Below are positions 1 to 6,944 of a DNA stretch of 35,720 nucleotides, piece by piece. Origin of the DNA: Treponema sp. (lineage in GTDB: Bacteria; Spirochaetota; Spirochaetia; Treponematales; Treponemataceae); NCBI GenBank assembly GCA_016293645.1, contig JAEDDW010000014.1, forward strand, positions 1 to 35,720, in the 5' to 3' direction. A program made the translations under genes and the position numbers. The notes under the pieces are model-generated. The model was given only the letters and a program-made list of their open reading frames with translations, was not told the DNA's origin and did no database searches. How positions within the stretch are numbered: position 1 is the first letter of the stretch; each line of letters opens with the position of its first letter.

Positions 1-1114
1 CAGACTGAAGGAAGTTGTAGGCGATTACAGGCATGAAAACATTGAGTTCAAAGTTGCCCTGTGATGCTGCCATTCCAACTGCTGCGTCGTTACCCATAAC
101 CTGAACTGCAACCATTGTCATTGCTTCACACTGGGTAGGGTTTACCTTACCTGGCATGATTGAAGACCCTGGTTCATTTTCAGGAATATAGATTTCACCG
201 ATACCACATCTTGGACCAGAAGCGAGCCAGCGAACGTCGTTGGCAATCTTCATGAGGTCTGCTGCGAGAGCCTTGAGTGCTCCGTGTGCAAATGTGATTT
301 CGTCCTTGGAAGTAAGTGCATGGAACTTGTTTGGTGCTGTAACAAACTTCTTTCCTGTAAGTTCAGAAACCTTTTCTGCAACAAGCTTGTCGAATCCCTT
401 AGGTGCGTTGAGACCTGTACCAACTGCAGTACCGCCGAGGGCAAGCTGCTTGAGGTAAGGGAGTGTAGACTTGAGCATTTCCTTGTCCCGTTCAAGAGAA
501 GTTCTCCATCCGCTGATTTCCTGGCTGAACTGGATAGGTACTGCATCCTGGAGGTGTGTGCGTCCAGACTTAACGATGCCCTTGTTTACCTTTTCAAGTT
601 TCTTGAATGTGTCAACAAGGAGGTCGATGGCTGGGAAAAGCTTGTCTTCAAGTTCAACAACTGCTGCAATGTGCATTGCTGTCGGGAATGTGTCGTTTGA
701 AGACTGAGACATGTTGATGTCGTCGTTTGGATGACAGAGCTTCTTTCCTGCAATCTGGTTTGCGCGGTTTGCAACAACCTCGTTGCAGTTCATGTTTGAC
801 TGTGTACCTGAACCTGTCTGCCATACAACGAGAGGGAAGTTGTCGTTGAGGGAACCGCTGATAACTTCTTCACAGGCCTTGGAAATGCACTTGAGCTTTT
901 CCTTAGTCATTTTTTCTGGCTTAAGGGCATTGTTGGCCATGGCAGCTGCCTTCTTGAGGTAGCCGAAAGCCTTTGTGATTTCGCGTGGCATTGTTTCGAT
1001 GCCGACACCGATGAGGAAGTTTTCGTGGCTGCGTTCAGTCTGGGCACCCCAGAGCTTGTCTGCAGGAACCTTTACTTCACCCATTGAATCGTGTTCAATT
1101 CTGTATTTTTCCAT
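1..1114 (-). CDS. fumC: Class II fumarate hydratase, 3' end beyond window
   Basis: Interconverts fumarate and L-malate in the cytoplasm; class II enzymes are iron-independent homotetramers. The first 371 codons are present and the C-terminal part lies beyond the left edge. Visible family marks are KLWGAQTERS near the N-terminus, TGSGTQSNMN, GRTHLQDAVP (the His of the activating site region) and the signature GSSIMPGKVNPTQ at about residues 316-328, which carries the catalytic Ser loop. The text after it (QCEAMTMV, GNFELNVF) matches fumarase better than aspartase or argininosuccinate lyase. The start at 1114 is preferred over an in-frame ATG at 1120 because AAGGA lies 7 nt upstream of it. The gene follows the dehydrogenase gene by 10 bp and is almost certainly cotranscribed with it. 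Confidence 0.95.
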   Translation of the reverse strand, partial: MEKYRIEHDSMGEVKVPADKLWGAQTERSHENFLIGVGIETMPREITKAFGYLKKAAAMANNALKPEKMTKEKLKCISKACEEVISGSLNDNFPLVVWQTGSGTQSNMNCNEVVANRANQIAGKKLCHPNDDINMSQSSNDTFPTAMHIAAVVELEDKLFPAIDLLVDTFKKLEKVNKGIVKSGRTHLQDAVPIQFSQEISGWRTSLERDKEMLKSTLPYLKQLALGGTAVGTGLNAPKGFDKLVAEKVSELTGKKFVTAPNKFHALTSKDEITFAHGALKALAADLMKIANDVRWLASGPRCGIGEIYIPENEPGSSIMPGKVNPTQCEAMTMVAVQVMGNDAAVGMAASQGNFELNVFMPVIAYNFLQS

Positions 1115-1124
1115 TTTCATATCC

Positions 1125-2066
1125 TTAGTTGAAATCAAGCTGGCTGATTACGTTCTTGAGAGCTTCTGCAGACTTCTTGAGCTTTTCAACTTCTTCGTCT
1201 GTAAGGGCAGGAGCAAGGCGTCCTTCAACACCGTTTCCGCCAACTACTGTCGGAATAGAAAGACATACGTCAGAAATTCCGTATTCACCCTGGAGCAATG
1301 TAGAAACGATTGTTACAGAAGGGTTGTTGTTGTGGATGATTTCACAGAGGCGTGCTGTTGTAACACCGATGGCGTAGTTTGTGCACTTCTTTGCTTCGAT
1401 GATCATTCCGCCTGACTTGCGAACGTATTCTTCTACATCGTCACGGTTGAGTTCAGCATGCTTGTTGCCTACAGCGTTGTTGTAGTCGTTTACTGGAACT
1501 GAAGCGATGTTTACGAGTGACCAAGGTACGAAAGAAGAGTCTCCGTGTTCACCGAATACATATGCGTGGAGGTTAGCCTGTCCGATTCCATATTCATCAG
1601 CGATCTTTGTGCGCAGGCGAGCTGTGTCAAGGAGAGTACCTGTACCGATGATGTGGTTTGCAGGAATGTTAGAAGACTTTACAAGCTGATATGTAAGAAC
1701 ATCAACTGGGTTTGCAACGAGAACGTAGATTGCGTCTGGAGCAGCCTTTGTAATCTGTGGAATGATTGTCTTGAAGATGTTTACGTTGATCTGTGCAAGG
1801 TCAAGGCGAGACTGTCCTGGCTTGCGTCCAACACCAGAAGTGATGATGACGATGTCAGAATTCTTTGCATCTTCATAAGTTCCTGCGTGGATATTTACAG
1901 GAGCCATGTAAGGTGTACCCTGACGAATGTCCATTGCTTCACCCTTAGCGCGCTTTTCGTCAATGTCAATGAGAACGATTTCTGTTGCTACAGCCTTAAG
2001 ACAAAGAGCGTAAGCTACAGAAGAACCAACCTGTCCGGCACCAATAATTGTAATTTTGTTTGCCAT
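1125..2066 (-). CDS. ldh: L-lactate/L-malate dehydrogenase family protein (substrate uncertain)
   Basis: NAD-dependent 2-hydroxyacid dehydrogenase of the LDH/MDH superfamily, 313 aa, the usual length. The Rossmann motif GAGQVGSS is at residues 9-16, and Asp after the second strand (LIDID) indicates NAD rather than NADP. Catalytic His174 sits in GEHGDS, with Arg150 in LLDTARLR binding substrate. The specificity position that is Gln102 in Bacillus LDH aligns with Arg81 here (VGRKPGQSR), as in malate dehydrogenases, while Thr229 matches the LDH-type Thr246. The symbol follows the overall family; the residue pattern and the fumC neighbour point toward malate. The gene has an AGGAG Shine-Dalgarno before ATG and leads an operon with fumC. 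Confidence 0.85.
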   Translation of the reverse strand: MANKITIIGAGQVGSSVAYALCLKAVATEIVLIDIDEKRAKGEAMDIRQGTPYMAPVNIHAGTYEDAKNSDIVIITSGVGRKPGQSRLDLAQINVNIFKTIIPQITKAAPDAIYVLVANPVDVLTYQLVKSSNIPANHIIGTGTLLDTARLRTKIADEYGIGQANLHAYVFGEHGDSSFVPWSLVNIASVPVNDYNNAVGNKHAELNRDDVEEYVRKSGGMIIEAKKCTNYAIGVTTARLCEIIHNNNPSVTIVSTLLQGEYGISDVCLSIPTVVGGNGVEGRLAPALTDEEVEKLKKSAEALKNVISQLDFN

Positions 2067-2110
2067 ATAAATCTCCTGTTAATATAGAATTATACTTTAG
2101 TTACCTGAAT

Positions 2111-2139
2111 ATAGTATCCCCATTTATACAGAATACCAA
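2111..2139 (-). promoter_or_regulatory. Candidate sigma-70 promoter for the dehydrogenase-fumC operon
   Basis: On the minus strand a -35 TTGGTA (2134-2139) is separated by 17 bp from a -10 TACTAT (2111-2116), about 45 bp before the ATG at 2066. A perfect 9-bp inverted repeat CATTTATAC / GTATAAATG (2121-2129 and 2153-2161) overlaps the spacer and the upstream side, and could be a regulator site. This is inference from consensus match only. Confidence 0.45.
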
Positions 2140-2231
2140 ACTGAATAATAGAGTATAAATGGTTAATTGTTAAGTCGAATTTTGCAGGAAATTCAGAAAC
2201 GTAACAGAAATTTTGGGATTTTAGGCTTTAT

Positions 2232-2247
2232 TGTGAAATATATCACA
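2232..2247. promoter_or_regulatory. CRP/FNR- or Rex-like operator 1
   Basis: Perfect palindrome TGTGA-AATATA-TCACA. It matches the CRP-type consensus TGTGA-N6-TCACA exactly, and the Rex-type TGTGAA-N4-TTCACA with one mismatch. It lies in the divergent region between the dehydrogenase-fumC operon and the helicase gene, centred about 101 bp upstream of the predicted helicase transcription start. Which regulator binds cannot be decided from sequence. Confidence 0.6.
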
Positions 2248-2262
2248 GTGGATGAAATTTAT

Positions 2263-2278
2263 TGTGATATTTTTCACA
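2263..2278. promoter_or_regulatory. CRP/FNR- or Rex-like operator 2
   Basis: Second perfect palindrome TGTGA-TATTTT-TCACA, centred 31 bp (about three helical turns) from operator 1, so both sites face the same side of the DNA. Its centre is near -70.5 relative to the predicted helicase transcription start, a spacing used by class I CRP activation in enterics. Confidence 0.6.
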
Positions 2279-2304
2279 GGTTAGGCGGAACTCTTTCAGC
2301 CGGT

Positions 2305-2333
2305 TTGCATTTTGCATGCATGGTTACTATAAT
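2305..2333 (+). promoter_or_regulatory. Promoter of the JAB-DinG helicase, leaderless
   Basis: A -35-like TTGCAT (2305-2310), a 17-bp spacer and a consensus -10 TATAAT (2328-2333). Only 7 nt separate the -10 from the ATG at 2341, so transcription should begin at or next to the start codon. No Shine-Dalgarno sequence precedes that ATG. Confidence 0.65.
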
Positions 2334-2340
2334 ATCTGTC

Positions 2341-4785
2341 ATGGATGTGACTAGACGTTTTTCGGAACAGGTTATCGCCAACATGCGTTCGGCCATTGAA
2401 GAAGCTGACGGAAACGAAGTCTTTTTTGTCGGCAGGATCAATGACGATGGCCTCATTGTTTCGGTGGAACTCGGTGCAAGGGGAAACGAGGACAGCGTCA
2501 TAGTAAATGAAAACTATGCCCGTGGCGGCAATGTGCTCATCCATAACCATCCCAGCGGATATCTGCGTCCAAGTGAGGCAGACCAGTCCATCGCCTACAA
2601 TGCCAGTGACAGCTCCATGGGATTTTACATAATCAATAATGATGTCACTGACGTCTATGCCGTGGTGGAACCGATAAAGCCCCGAAAATTGAAGAAAACA
2701 GACCCTGAGGCTGCTGCCTTCTACCTATCAAAAGATGGACCGCTTGCAAAAAGATCTGAAAACTATGAGGAAAGACCAAGCCAGATAGAACTGGTCAAGG
2801 AAATAACGAAAGCCTTCAACAACGGAAGCATCGGAGTCTTTGAGGCAGGCACAGGCGTCGGCAAGAGTTTTGCATATCTCATTCCGTCCATTCTTTGGGC
2901 TGTGAATAATAAAGAACGTGTAGTTATATCCACAGGGACAATAAACCTTCAGCAGCAGCTATTTGAAAAGGATATTCCTGCCGCCCAGAACATTACGGGG
3001 CAGAAGATAAAGGCCGTCCTTGTGAAAGGAAGGCAGAACTATGTATGTCTCAGGCGCCTTGGAGATGCCGTTGATGAGCCCAGCCTTTTTGAGGATGACA
3101 ATGAAATGATCGGGCGGATAGACGACTGGGCCCAGACCAGTGAGACGGGCAGCAGGAGCGACCTCAGCTTCAATCCCCCCGATACTGTATGGAACCGCGT
3201 CAACAGTGAAAGTGATGCCTGCATGGGTGGTCGTTGTCCTTATAGAGAAAAATGCTTTGTCATGAGAGTCCGAAAGGACGCTGCTGATGCAAATCTTCTT
3301 GTCGTGAACCATCATCTTCTTTTTGCAGACATTGAAAGCCGCATGAATGGCGCCGGCTATGAAGATGCCGCTGTCCTGCCGCCATATAAACGGATAGTTT
3401 TTGACGAGGCCCACGGAATCGAGGATAGCGCCACAAGTTTTTTCAGCGAATCGTTCACCAGATTCAAGGTAATGAAGCAGATAAATCTCCTTTACCGCCA
3501 GTGGAGGGGAACCAGAGCTGGATTCCTTGTCCAGGCGGCAGCCGTATCGTCTGCTGAGGATTTTACTGACATGGCGGATGACAGGGGTGAAAAAGTCAAG
3601 GAAGCGGTGACCTTGCTTGACCAGGTTTCAGTACTTCTGCTGGAAAACGACTATAATGTCAGGATTCACGAGGGCAATGCGGAAAGTTTTTCCGAAATCT
3701 TTGATGCCATAGCAAAGCTTCATGGTGCCATAGGCGTTTTCAACGATATGGTGAGGGAAGTCCTCGAAAAGATCGATGAAAAGGATGCGGATATTCCTGC
3801 CGTATGGGAAGCAAAGACTGTATTGCATCGCCTTGAAAGTGCCGTAGTCCTCTGCAATGATTTTGTCCACTGGGATGAACATCCTGACAAGGTTTTCTGG
3901 ATGCAGAAGGTCAGGATGCCGCCCAAGACTCCGGGTGAGGAACCGGTGATTTTTGTTCAGTTCTATCAGACTCCGCTTGACATAGCTCCAATGATGAACA
4001 AAGGTGTCTTTGAGCCCATGGAAACTGTTGTATGCACGAGTGCAACATTGCGTACTGAAAGCAACTTTGGCTATTGGATGCGCCGTACAGGAGCCTCCTT
4101 TGTTGATAAGGAAAGGCTTGTGTCAAAGGCTTTTGAATCTCCATTCCCATATGAAACCAATGTGCTTTTTGGTGTTCCAAGCGATGCTCCGTTTCCTGAC
4201 AGCTCATATTACCAGTCCTATGTCGAGTCAACTGTACCAAAACTCATTGAAGCAGCAGGCGGAAGAACACTTGTGCTTTTTACTTCCTATGACAGCCTGA
4301 AATATACGTATAATACGACGTCTGCCGCACTGAATGGAAAGGGAATAACTTTTTTTAAACAGGGCGATGATGACAGGTTCCGGCTGCTTGAAAAATTCAA
4401 GGAAGATACCCAGAGCGTGCTTTTTGCCACGGACAGTTTCTGGGAGGGTGTTGATGTTCCGGGGGACAGCCTTAGTCAGGTAATAATAGTAAAGCTTCCG
4501 TTTGCGGTTCCAAATGATCCTGTTTTTGCCGCACGCAGTGAAGATCTTGAGAAGAAAGGCGGAAATCCCTTCATGCAGCTGAGTGTTCCGCAGGCGGTCA
4601 TAAAATTCCGACAGGGATTTGGAAGACTTGTCCGCCGTGGTGATGACAGAGGGGTCATTATTGTCCTTGACAGGCGGATTGTGGAAAAGCGTTATGGAAA
4701 AATGTTCACTACCAGTGTTCCAAAGAGCAGAAGAATGTACAATCCGTTGGATTACATAATAAATGCTGTGGAAGATTTTTTTTAA
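2341..4785 (+). CDS. DinG/XPD-family ATP-dependent helicase with N-terminal RadC/JAB-like domain
   Basis: Superfamily 2 DNA helicase of 814 aa, predicted to act in DNA repair or replication. The N-terminal region (about 1-110) carries HNHPSGYLRPSEAD at 68-81, the H-x-H-x10-D metal motif of RadC/JAB proteins. Walker A EAGTGVGKS is at 168-176. Cys236, Cys294, Cys299 and Cys305 match the XPD/DinG 4Fe-4S cluster, the DEAH box is at 355-358, and the C-terminal motifs include FWEGVDVPG and QGFGRLVRR. The reading frame is open back to 2167, but the ATG at 2341 is chosen because a promoter lies just upstream and the earlier part covers the operators. Well-known Firmicute DinG proteins carry an exonuclease domain at the N-terminus; a JAB-like domain there is unusual. 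Confidence 0.88.
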   Translation: MDVTRRFSEQVIANMRSAIEEADGNEVFFVGRINDDGLIVSVELGARGNEDSVIVNENYARGGNVLIHNHPSGYLRPSEADQSIAYNASDSSMGFYIINNDVTDVYAVVEPIKPRKLKKTDPEAAAFYLSKDGPLAKRSENYEERPSQIELVKEITKAFNNGSIGVFEAGTGVGKSFAYLIPSILWAVNNKERVVISTGTINLQQQLFEKDIPAAQNITGQKIKAVLVKGRQNYVCLRRLGDAVDEPSLFEDDNEMIGRIDDWAQTSETGSRSDLSFNPPDTVWNRVNSESDACMGGRCPYREKCFVMRVRKDAADANLLVVNHHLLFADIESRMNGAGYEDAAVLPPYKRIVFDEAHGIEDSATSFFSESFTRFKVMKQINLLYRQWRGTRAGFLVQAAAVSSAEDFTDMADDRGEKVKEAVTLLDQVSVLLLENDYNVRIHEGNAESFSEIFDAIAKLHGAIGVFNDMVREVLEKIDEKDADIPAVWEAKTVLHRLESAVVLCNDFVHWDEHPDKVFWMQKVRMPPKTPGEEPVIFVQFYQTPLDIAPMMNKGVFEPMETVVCTSATLRTESNFGYWMRRTGASFVDKERLVSKAFESPFPYETNVLFGVPSDAPFPDSSYYQSYVESTVPKLIEAAGGRTLVLFTSYDSLKYTYNTTSAALNGKGITFFKQGDDDRFRLLEKFKEDTQSVLFATDSFWEGVDVPGDSLSQVIIVKLPFAVPNDPVFAARSEDLEKKGGNPFMQLSVPQAVIKFRQGFGRLVRRGDDRGVIIVLDRRIVEKRYGKMFTTSVPKSRRMYNPLDYIINAVEDFF

Positions 4786-4803
4786 TGCAAAAGTTAAAAA
4801 CAC

Positions 4804-4985
4804 AGGCTTCGACTTCGCTCAGCCGGCCTTGGAAAAAAATGAAGGCTTCGACTTCGCTCAGCCAGCCTTGGAAAAAAATGAAGGCTTCGACTTCGCTCAG
4901 CCAGCCTTGGAAAAAAATGAAGGCTTCGACTTCGCTCAGCCGGCCTTGGAAAAAAATGAAGGCTTCGACTTCGCTCAGCCAGCCT
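4804..4985. repeat. Tandem array of 39-bp units (four full, one partial)
   Basis: Units begin at 4804, 4843, 4882, 4921 and 4960; the last has 26 bp. Each has a hairpin-forming core GGCTTCGACTTCGCTCAGCC and an A-rich joint. Copies differ almost only at one base (CCGGCC or CCAGCC). Read on the minus strand each unit is a hairpin followed by a T-rich stretch, so it resembles a weak intrinsic terminator repeated in series downstream of the membrane-protein gene. The period is a multiple of three, which keeps reading frames open, but the predicted peptides (repeats of GFDFAQPALEKNE) look like translation of a repeat rather than a gene. Confidence 0.9.
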
Positions 4986-4992
4986 GCATTTA

Positions 4993-5029
4993 GGATCCCT
5001 GAGTGTAGCGTAGCGGAATCGAAGGGTCC
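4993..5029. repeat. REP-like palindrome related to the adjacent array
   Basis: An imperfect inverted repeat with ends GGATCCCT and AAGGGTCC. Read on the minus strand it contains a TTCGATTCCGCT core and ends in ACTCAGGG, resembling the TTCGACT-N2-GCTCA core of the 39-bp units but in the opposite orientation and with different arms. It lies just beyond the end of the minus-strand membrane-protein gene and may act in termination. Confidence 0.55.
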
Positions 5030-5046
5030 ACTTCCAAAATCTGCGC

Positions 5047-5754
5047 CTATTTTTTTCTGCCGAAAAGTCTCAGCAATGAAAGGAAAATATTGATGAAGTC
5101 AAGATAAAGTTCCAGTGCTCCGATTATGGAAATCTTCTTGTAGGCTTCAGAACTGTTGGCTCTCTGGGCTGTGATGAGGATCTTCTGTGAATCATAGGCT
5201 GTAAGTCCTGTGAATACAACTACTGTGACGATGGAGATGAGCCAGTCAAGAGTTGAGGATCTCATTAGGAAGTTTATGAGAGAAACTATGATGATTCCCA
5301 CTACAGCCATCATCAGGTAGTGGCCTGCTTTTGCAAGGCTCTGCTTTGTGACCATTCCGTAAATGCTCATGAAAATGAACATTATGGCAGCACCGCCAAA
5401 GCAGAAGGCTATCGATGTCACGTCAAAGAGAAAGAATATCGATGACAAAGTGATTCCGTTTATCATCGAGTAGACGATAAACATGAATGCGGCTCCGGCA
5501 TAGGAAATCTTTTTCAGACTGAGGGAAAGCACGAAGACAAGAACCAGTTCCGCGATGCCACATACCTTTATGATCATGAAGAGCGTGTTTGCGGCCTGAA
5601 CCTGCTGTGATTCAAATAGCTGCGATACATAACCTGCTGTAAAAAAAGCAGCCAGTGAACTTAAGATGAGGGCAAATCCCATCCACATGTAAGTTCTTGC
5701 CATGAATTTCTGTTTTTCTGTTACTGATGGTTTGAATACTGATGTCGAATTCAT
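5047..5754 (-). CDS. Bax inhibitor-1/YccA family membrane protein
   Basis: Integral inner-membrane protein of 235 aa with about seven hydrophobic segments, the size and layout of the BI-1/YccA (UPF0005) family. Bacterial members are linked to FtsH protease control (YccA) or to calcium leak; the role here is unknown. The N-terminus is short and soluble, followed by TYMWMGFALILSSLAAFF. The C-terminal end has LYLDFINIFLSLLRLFGRKK, the typical YLDFINLF tail. A GGCGGAAACAAT ribosome site precedes the ATG. It starts 12 bp after the ComFB-domain gene stop, so the two form an operon. Confidence 0.9.
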   Translation of the reverse strand: MNSTSVFKPSVTEKQKFMARTYMWMGFALILSSLAAFFTAGYVSQLFESQQVQAANTLFMIIKVCGIAELVLVFVLSLSLKKISYAGAAFMFIVYSMINGITLSSIFFLFDVTSIAFCFGGAAIMFIFMSIYGMVTKQSLAKAGHYLMMAVVGIIIVSLINFLMRSSTLDWLISIVTVVVFTGLTAYDSQKILITAQRANSSEAYKKISIIGALELYLDFINIFLSLLRLFGRKK

Positions 5755-5766
5755 ATTGTTTCCGCC

Positions 5767-6489
5767 TTATTTTTCGTCATCCTTGAAAAGGAATATATCC
5801 TGAATCTTGACGCTGTATGTAGAGTTGAGTTCAACTGATTCTATCTTTTCACTTGTAAGAGGTACTGTGAAGGAATAATCTACCGGTGTATATCCTGGAC
5901 ATGTGACTTCAACGGTGAAATTGAATTTCTTGTTCATTCCGTCTGAAACAGCTTCATGTGGAGCCATCCAGAAACTGTAGCTTCCTTTTGTTGCCTCGAA
6001 TGTATTGCAAGGATTCTGCCATGTGGAATCAATCATTTCTACTGTCTCTCCGTCAAGGGTAAGTCTGACTGTAGCCCCGGCAAGAGGTTCGAAAGTGGTT
6101 CCGTCGAAAACATTTCCCATGAAAGTTGGGAAGTTGAATTCTGCCGTATTGATTTCGATGGCGATTCCTGCGCGCTTGAGTCCGTTCTGATGGTAGGGAC
6201 GCTTTGCCGTGTTTACAAGACGCATGCCTTCAACGCAAAGCTTCTCGATGTCTATGGAAATCTGGTTGTTTTCCTTGATCATGTTTGTGTTGTGTGTGAC
6301 ACCACGACTACCGACAACATAACGTGGCGAAATTCTGTTAAGGACATAGCAGATGGTATCGAGACGGCAGTTTTCACAGTCACATGTGAGCCAATGGGCA
6401 TTCTGCTTTTTTACCTCGTCGTAAAGTGAATTTACATGTCCCGTAACCACTTCTTCCATGATGTTGTGCACATTAAGTTTTGCAGCCAT
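5767..6489 (-). CDS. ComFB-domain protein with C-terminal Ig/carboxypeptidase-regulatory-like domain
   Basis: 240 aa. The first half (about 5-60) is a ComFB domain: VHNIMEEVV, the cysteine cluster C36-x-C38-x2-C41 and RISPRYVV. Some cyanobacterial ComFB-domain proteins have been reported to bind c-di-GMP, so a nucleotide-sensor role is possible. From about residue 105 a beta-rich region (GNVFDGTTFEPLAGATVRLT) resembles a carboxypeptidase-regulatory or Ig-like fold. There is no signal peptide or membrane segment, so the protein is probably cytoplasmic, which is odd for that second fold. The start at 6489 is preferred over the upstream in-frame ATG because GGGGGA lies just before it. It leads the operon with the BI-1 gene. 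Confidence 0.8.
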   Translation of the reverse strand: MAAKLNVHNIMEEVVTGHVNSLYDEVKKQNAHWLTCDCENCRLDTICYVLNRISPRYVVGSRGVTHNTNMIKENNQISIDIEKLCVEGMRLVNTAKRPYHQNGLKRAGIAIEINTAEFNFPTFMGNVFDGTTFEPLAGATVRLTLDGETVEMIDSTWQNPCNTFEATKGSYSFWMAPHEAVSDGMNKKFNFTVEVTCPGYTPVDYSFTVPLTSEKIESVELNSTYSVKIQDIFLFKDDEK

Positions 6490-6538
6490 AGATTCCCCCA
6501 TAAAACAATTTCCGCAAAATGCAGATCCATTTCATAAA

Positions 6539-6568
6539 ATTATAATCTTCTTTCAATTGTTTATGCAA
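6539..6568 (-). promoter_or_regulatory. Promoter of the ComFB/BI-1 operon
   Basis: On the minus strand -35 TTGCAT (6563-6568), 18-bp spacer, -10 TATAAT (6539-6544), about 50 bp before the ATG at 6489. A perfect 8-bp inverted repeat CCATATTT / AAATATGG just upstream (about 6569-6596) may be an operator; its right arm overlaps the 17-bp direct repeat. Confidence 0.55.
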
Positions 6569-6578
6569 CCATATTTTT

Positions 6579-6595
6579 CGTCTTTCATAAATATG
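6579..6595 (+). repeat. 17-bp direct repeat, left copy
   Basis: CGTCTTTCATAAATATG, identical to 7632-7648. The two copies bracket the transposase remnant and the brnTA pair, so they may mark an insertion or excision boundary. Confidence 0.7.
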
Positions 6596-6688
6596 GCAAG
6601 CAGTAACATATAATTCCCCAAAAAAAAGGTTTCCAACATCTGTTATAATGGAATTGCAAAAACACAAAAAACAGGAGGAAGGAAACCT

Positions 6689-6937
6689 ATGGAAACTTTA
6701 GCACAATAGGAGAGAAAAGAAAACAGCTGCTTTGACTACAACAAACGGATTCTTTTGGAAGGATACCTTTTAGGGAAAACAGGTTTTCCGAAAATTACCA
6801 GCAGGACAGAACTTGCAAAAATATTCAACTGTGACAGAAAGACTATCTATAACGAGATAATGCGCGGAACTGTTGAACACACGGGGGAGAAATGGCGTAA
6901 TTTTTATCTTTACAACTTTGTAAATAACGATTTATAA
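6689..6937 (+). pseudogene. IS30-family transposase N-terminal remnant
   Basis: Reading from ATG 6689 gives METLAQ, an in-frame TAG at 6707-6709, then an open frame of 75 codons ending at 6937. The remaining protein includes ITSRTELAKIFNCDRKTIYNE followed by a RGTVEH motif, the helix-turn-helix that starts IS30-type transposases. The catalytic DDE part is absent. A good ribosome site (AGGAGGAAGG) and an extended -10 TGTTATAAT (6641-6649) remain upstream. An 8-bp inverted repeat AGGTTTCC / GGAAACCT (6628-6635, 6681-6688) brackets the leader. The family call rests on motif similarity only. Confidence 0.7.
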
Positions 6938-6938
6938 T
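6909..6938 (+). promoter_or_regulatory. Promoter of brnTA, leaderless
   Basis: -35 TTTACA (6909-6914), 18-bp spacer, consensus -10 TATAAT (6933-6938), then 6 nt to the brnT ATG at 6945. It lies inside the 3' end of the transposase remnant, so the remnant supplies the promoter. No Shine-Dalgarno precedes brnT. BrnA-type antitoxins normally repress their own operon. Confidence 0.65.
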
Positions 6939-6944
6939 ACAATC

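Noticed and set aside
1545..2087. 180-codon plus-strand open frame across the dehydrogenase gene
   Set aside because: Antisense shadow; Cys-rich and without a recognisable domain or ribosome site.
2167..2340. N-terminal extension of the helicase gene to 2167
   Set aside because: It would run through both palindromic operators and the -35/-10 boxes, lacks a ribosome site, and adds sequence with no domain similarity.
4804..4985. CRISPR array
   Set aside because: The units are contiguous and nearly identical; there are no unique spacers and no cas genes.
4763..5093. Two overlapping open frames through the 39-bp repeats (GFDFAQPALEKNE-type and STSLSQPWKKMK-type peptides)
   Set aside because: The period is a multiple of three, so frames stay open without selection; no ribosome site or promoter, and the frames compete with each other.
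6473..6667. Minus-strand 64-codon frame upstream of the ComFB gene
   Set aside because: It covers the ComFB promoter and leader; no ribosome site and no similarity seen.
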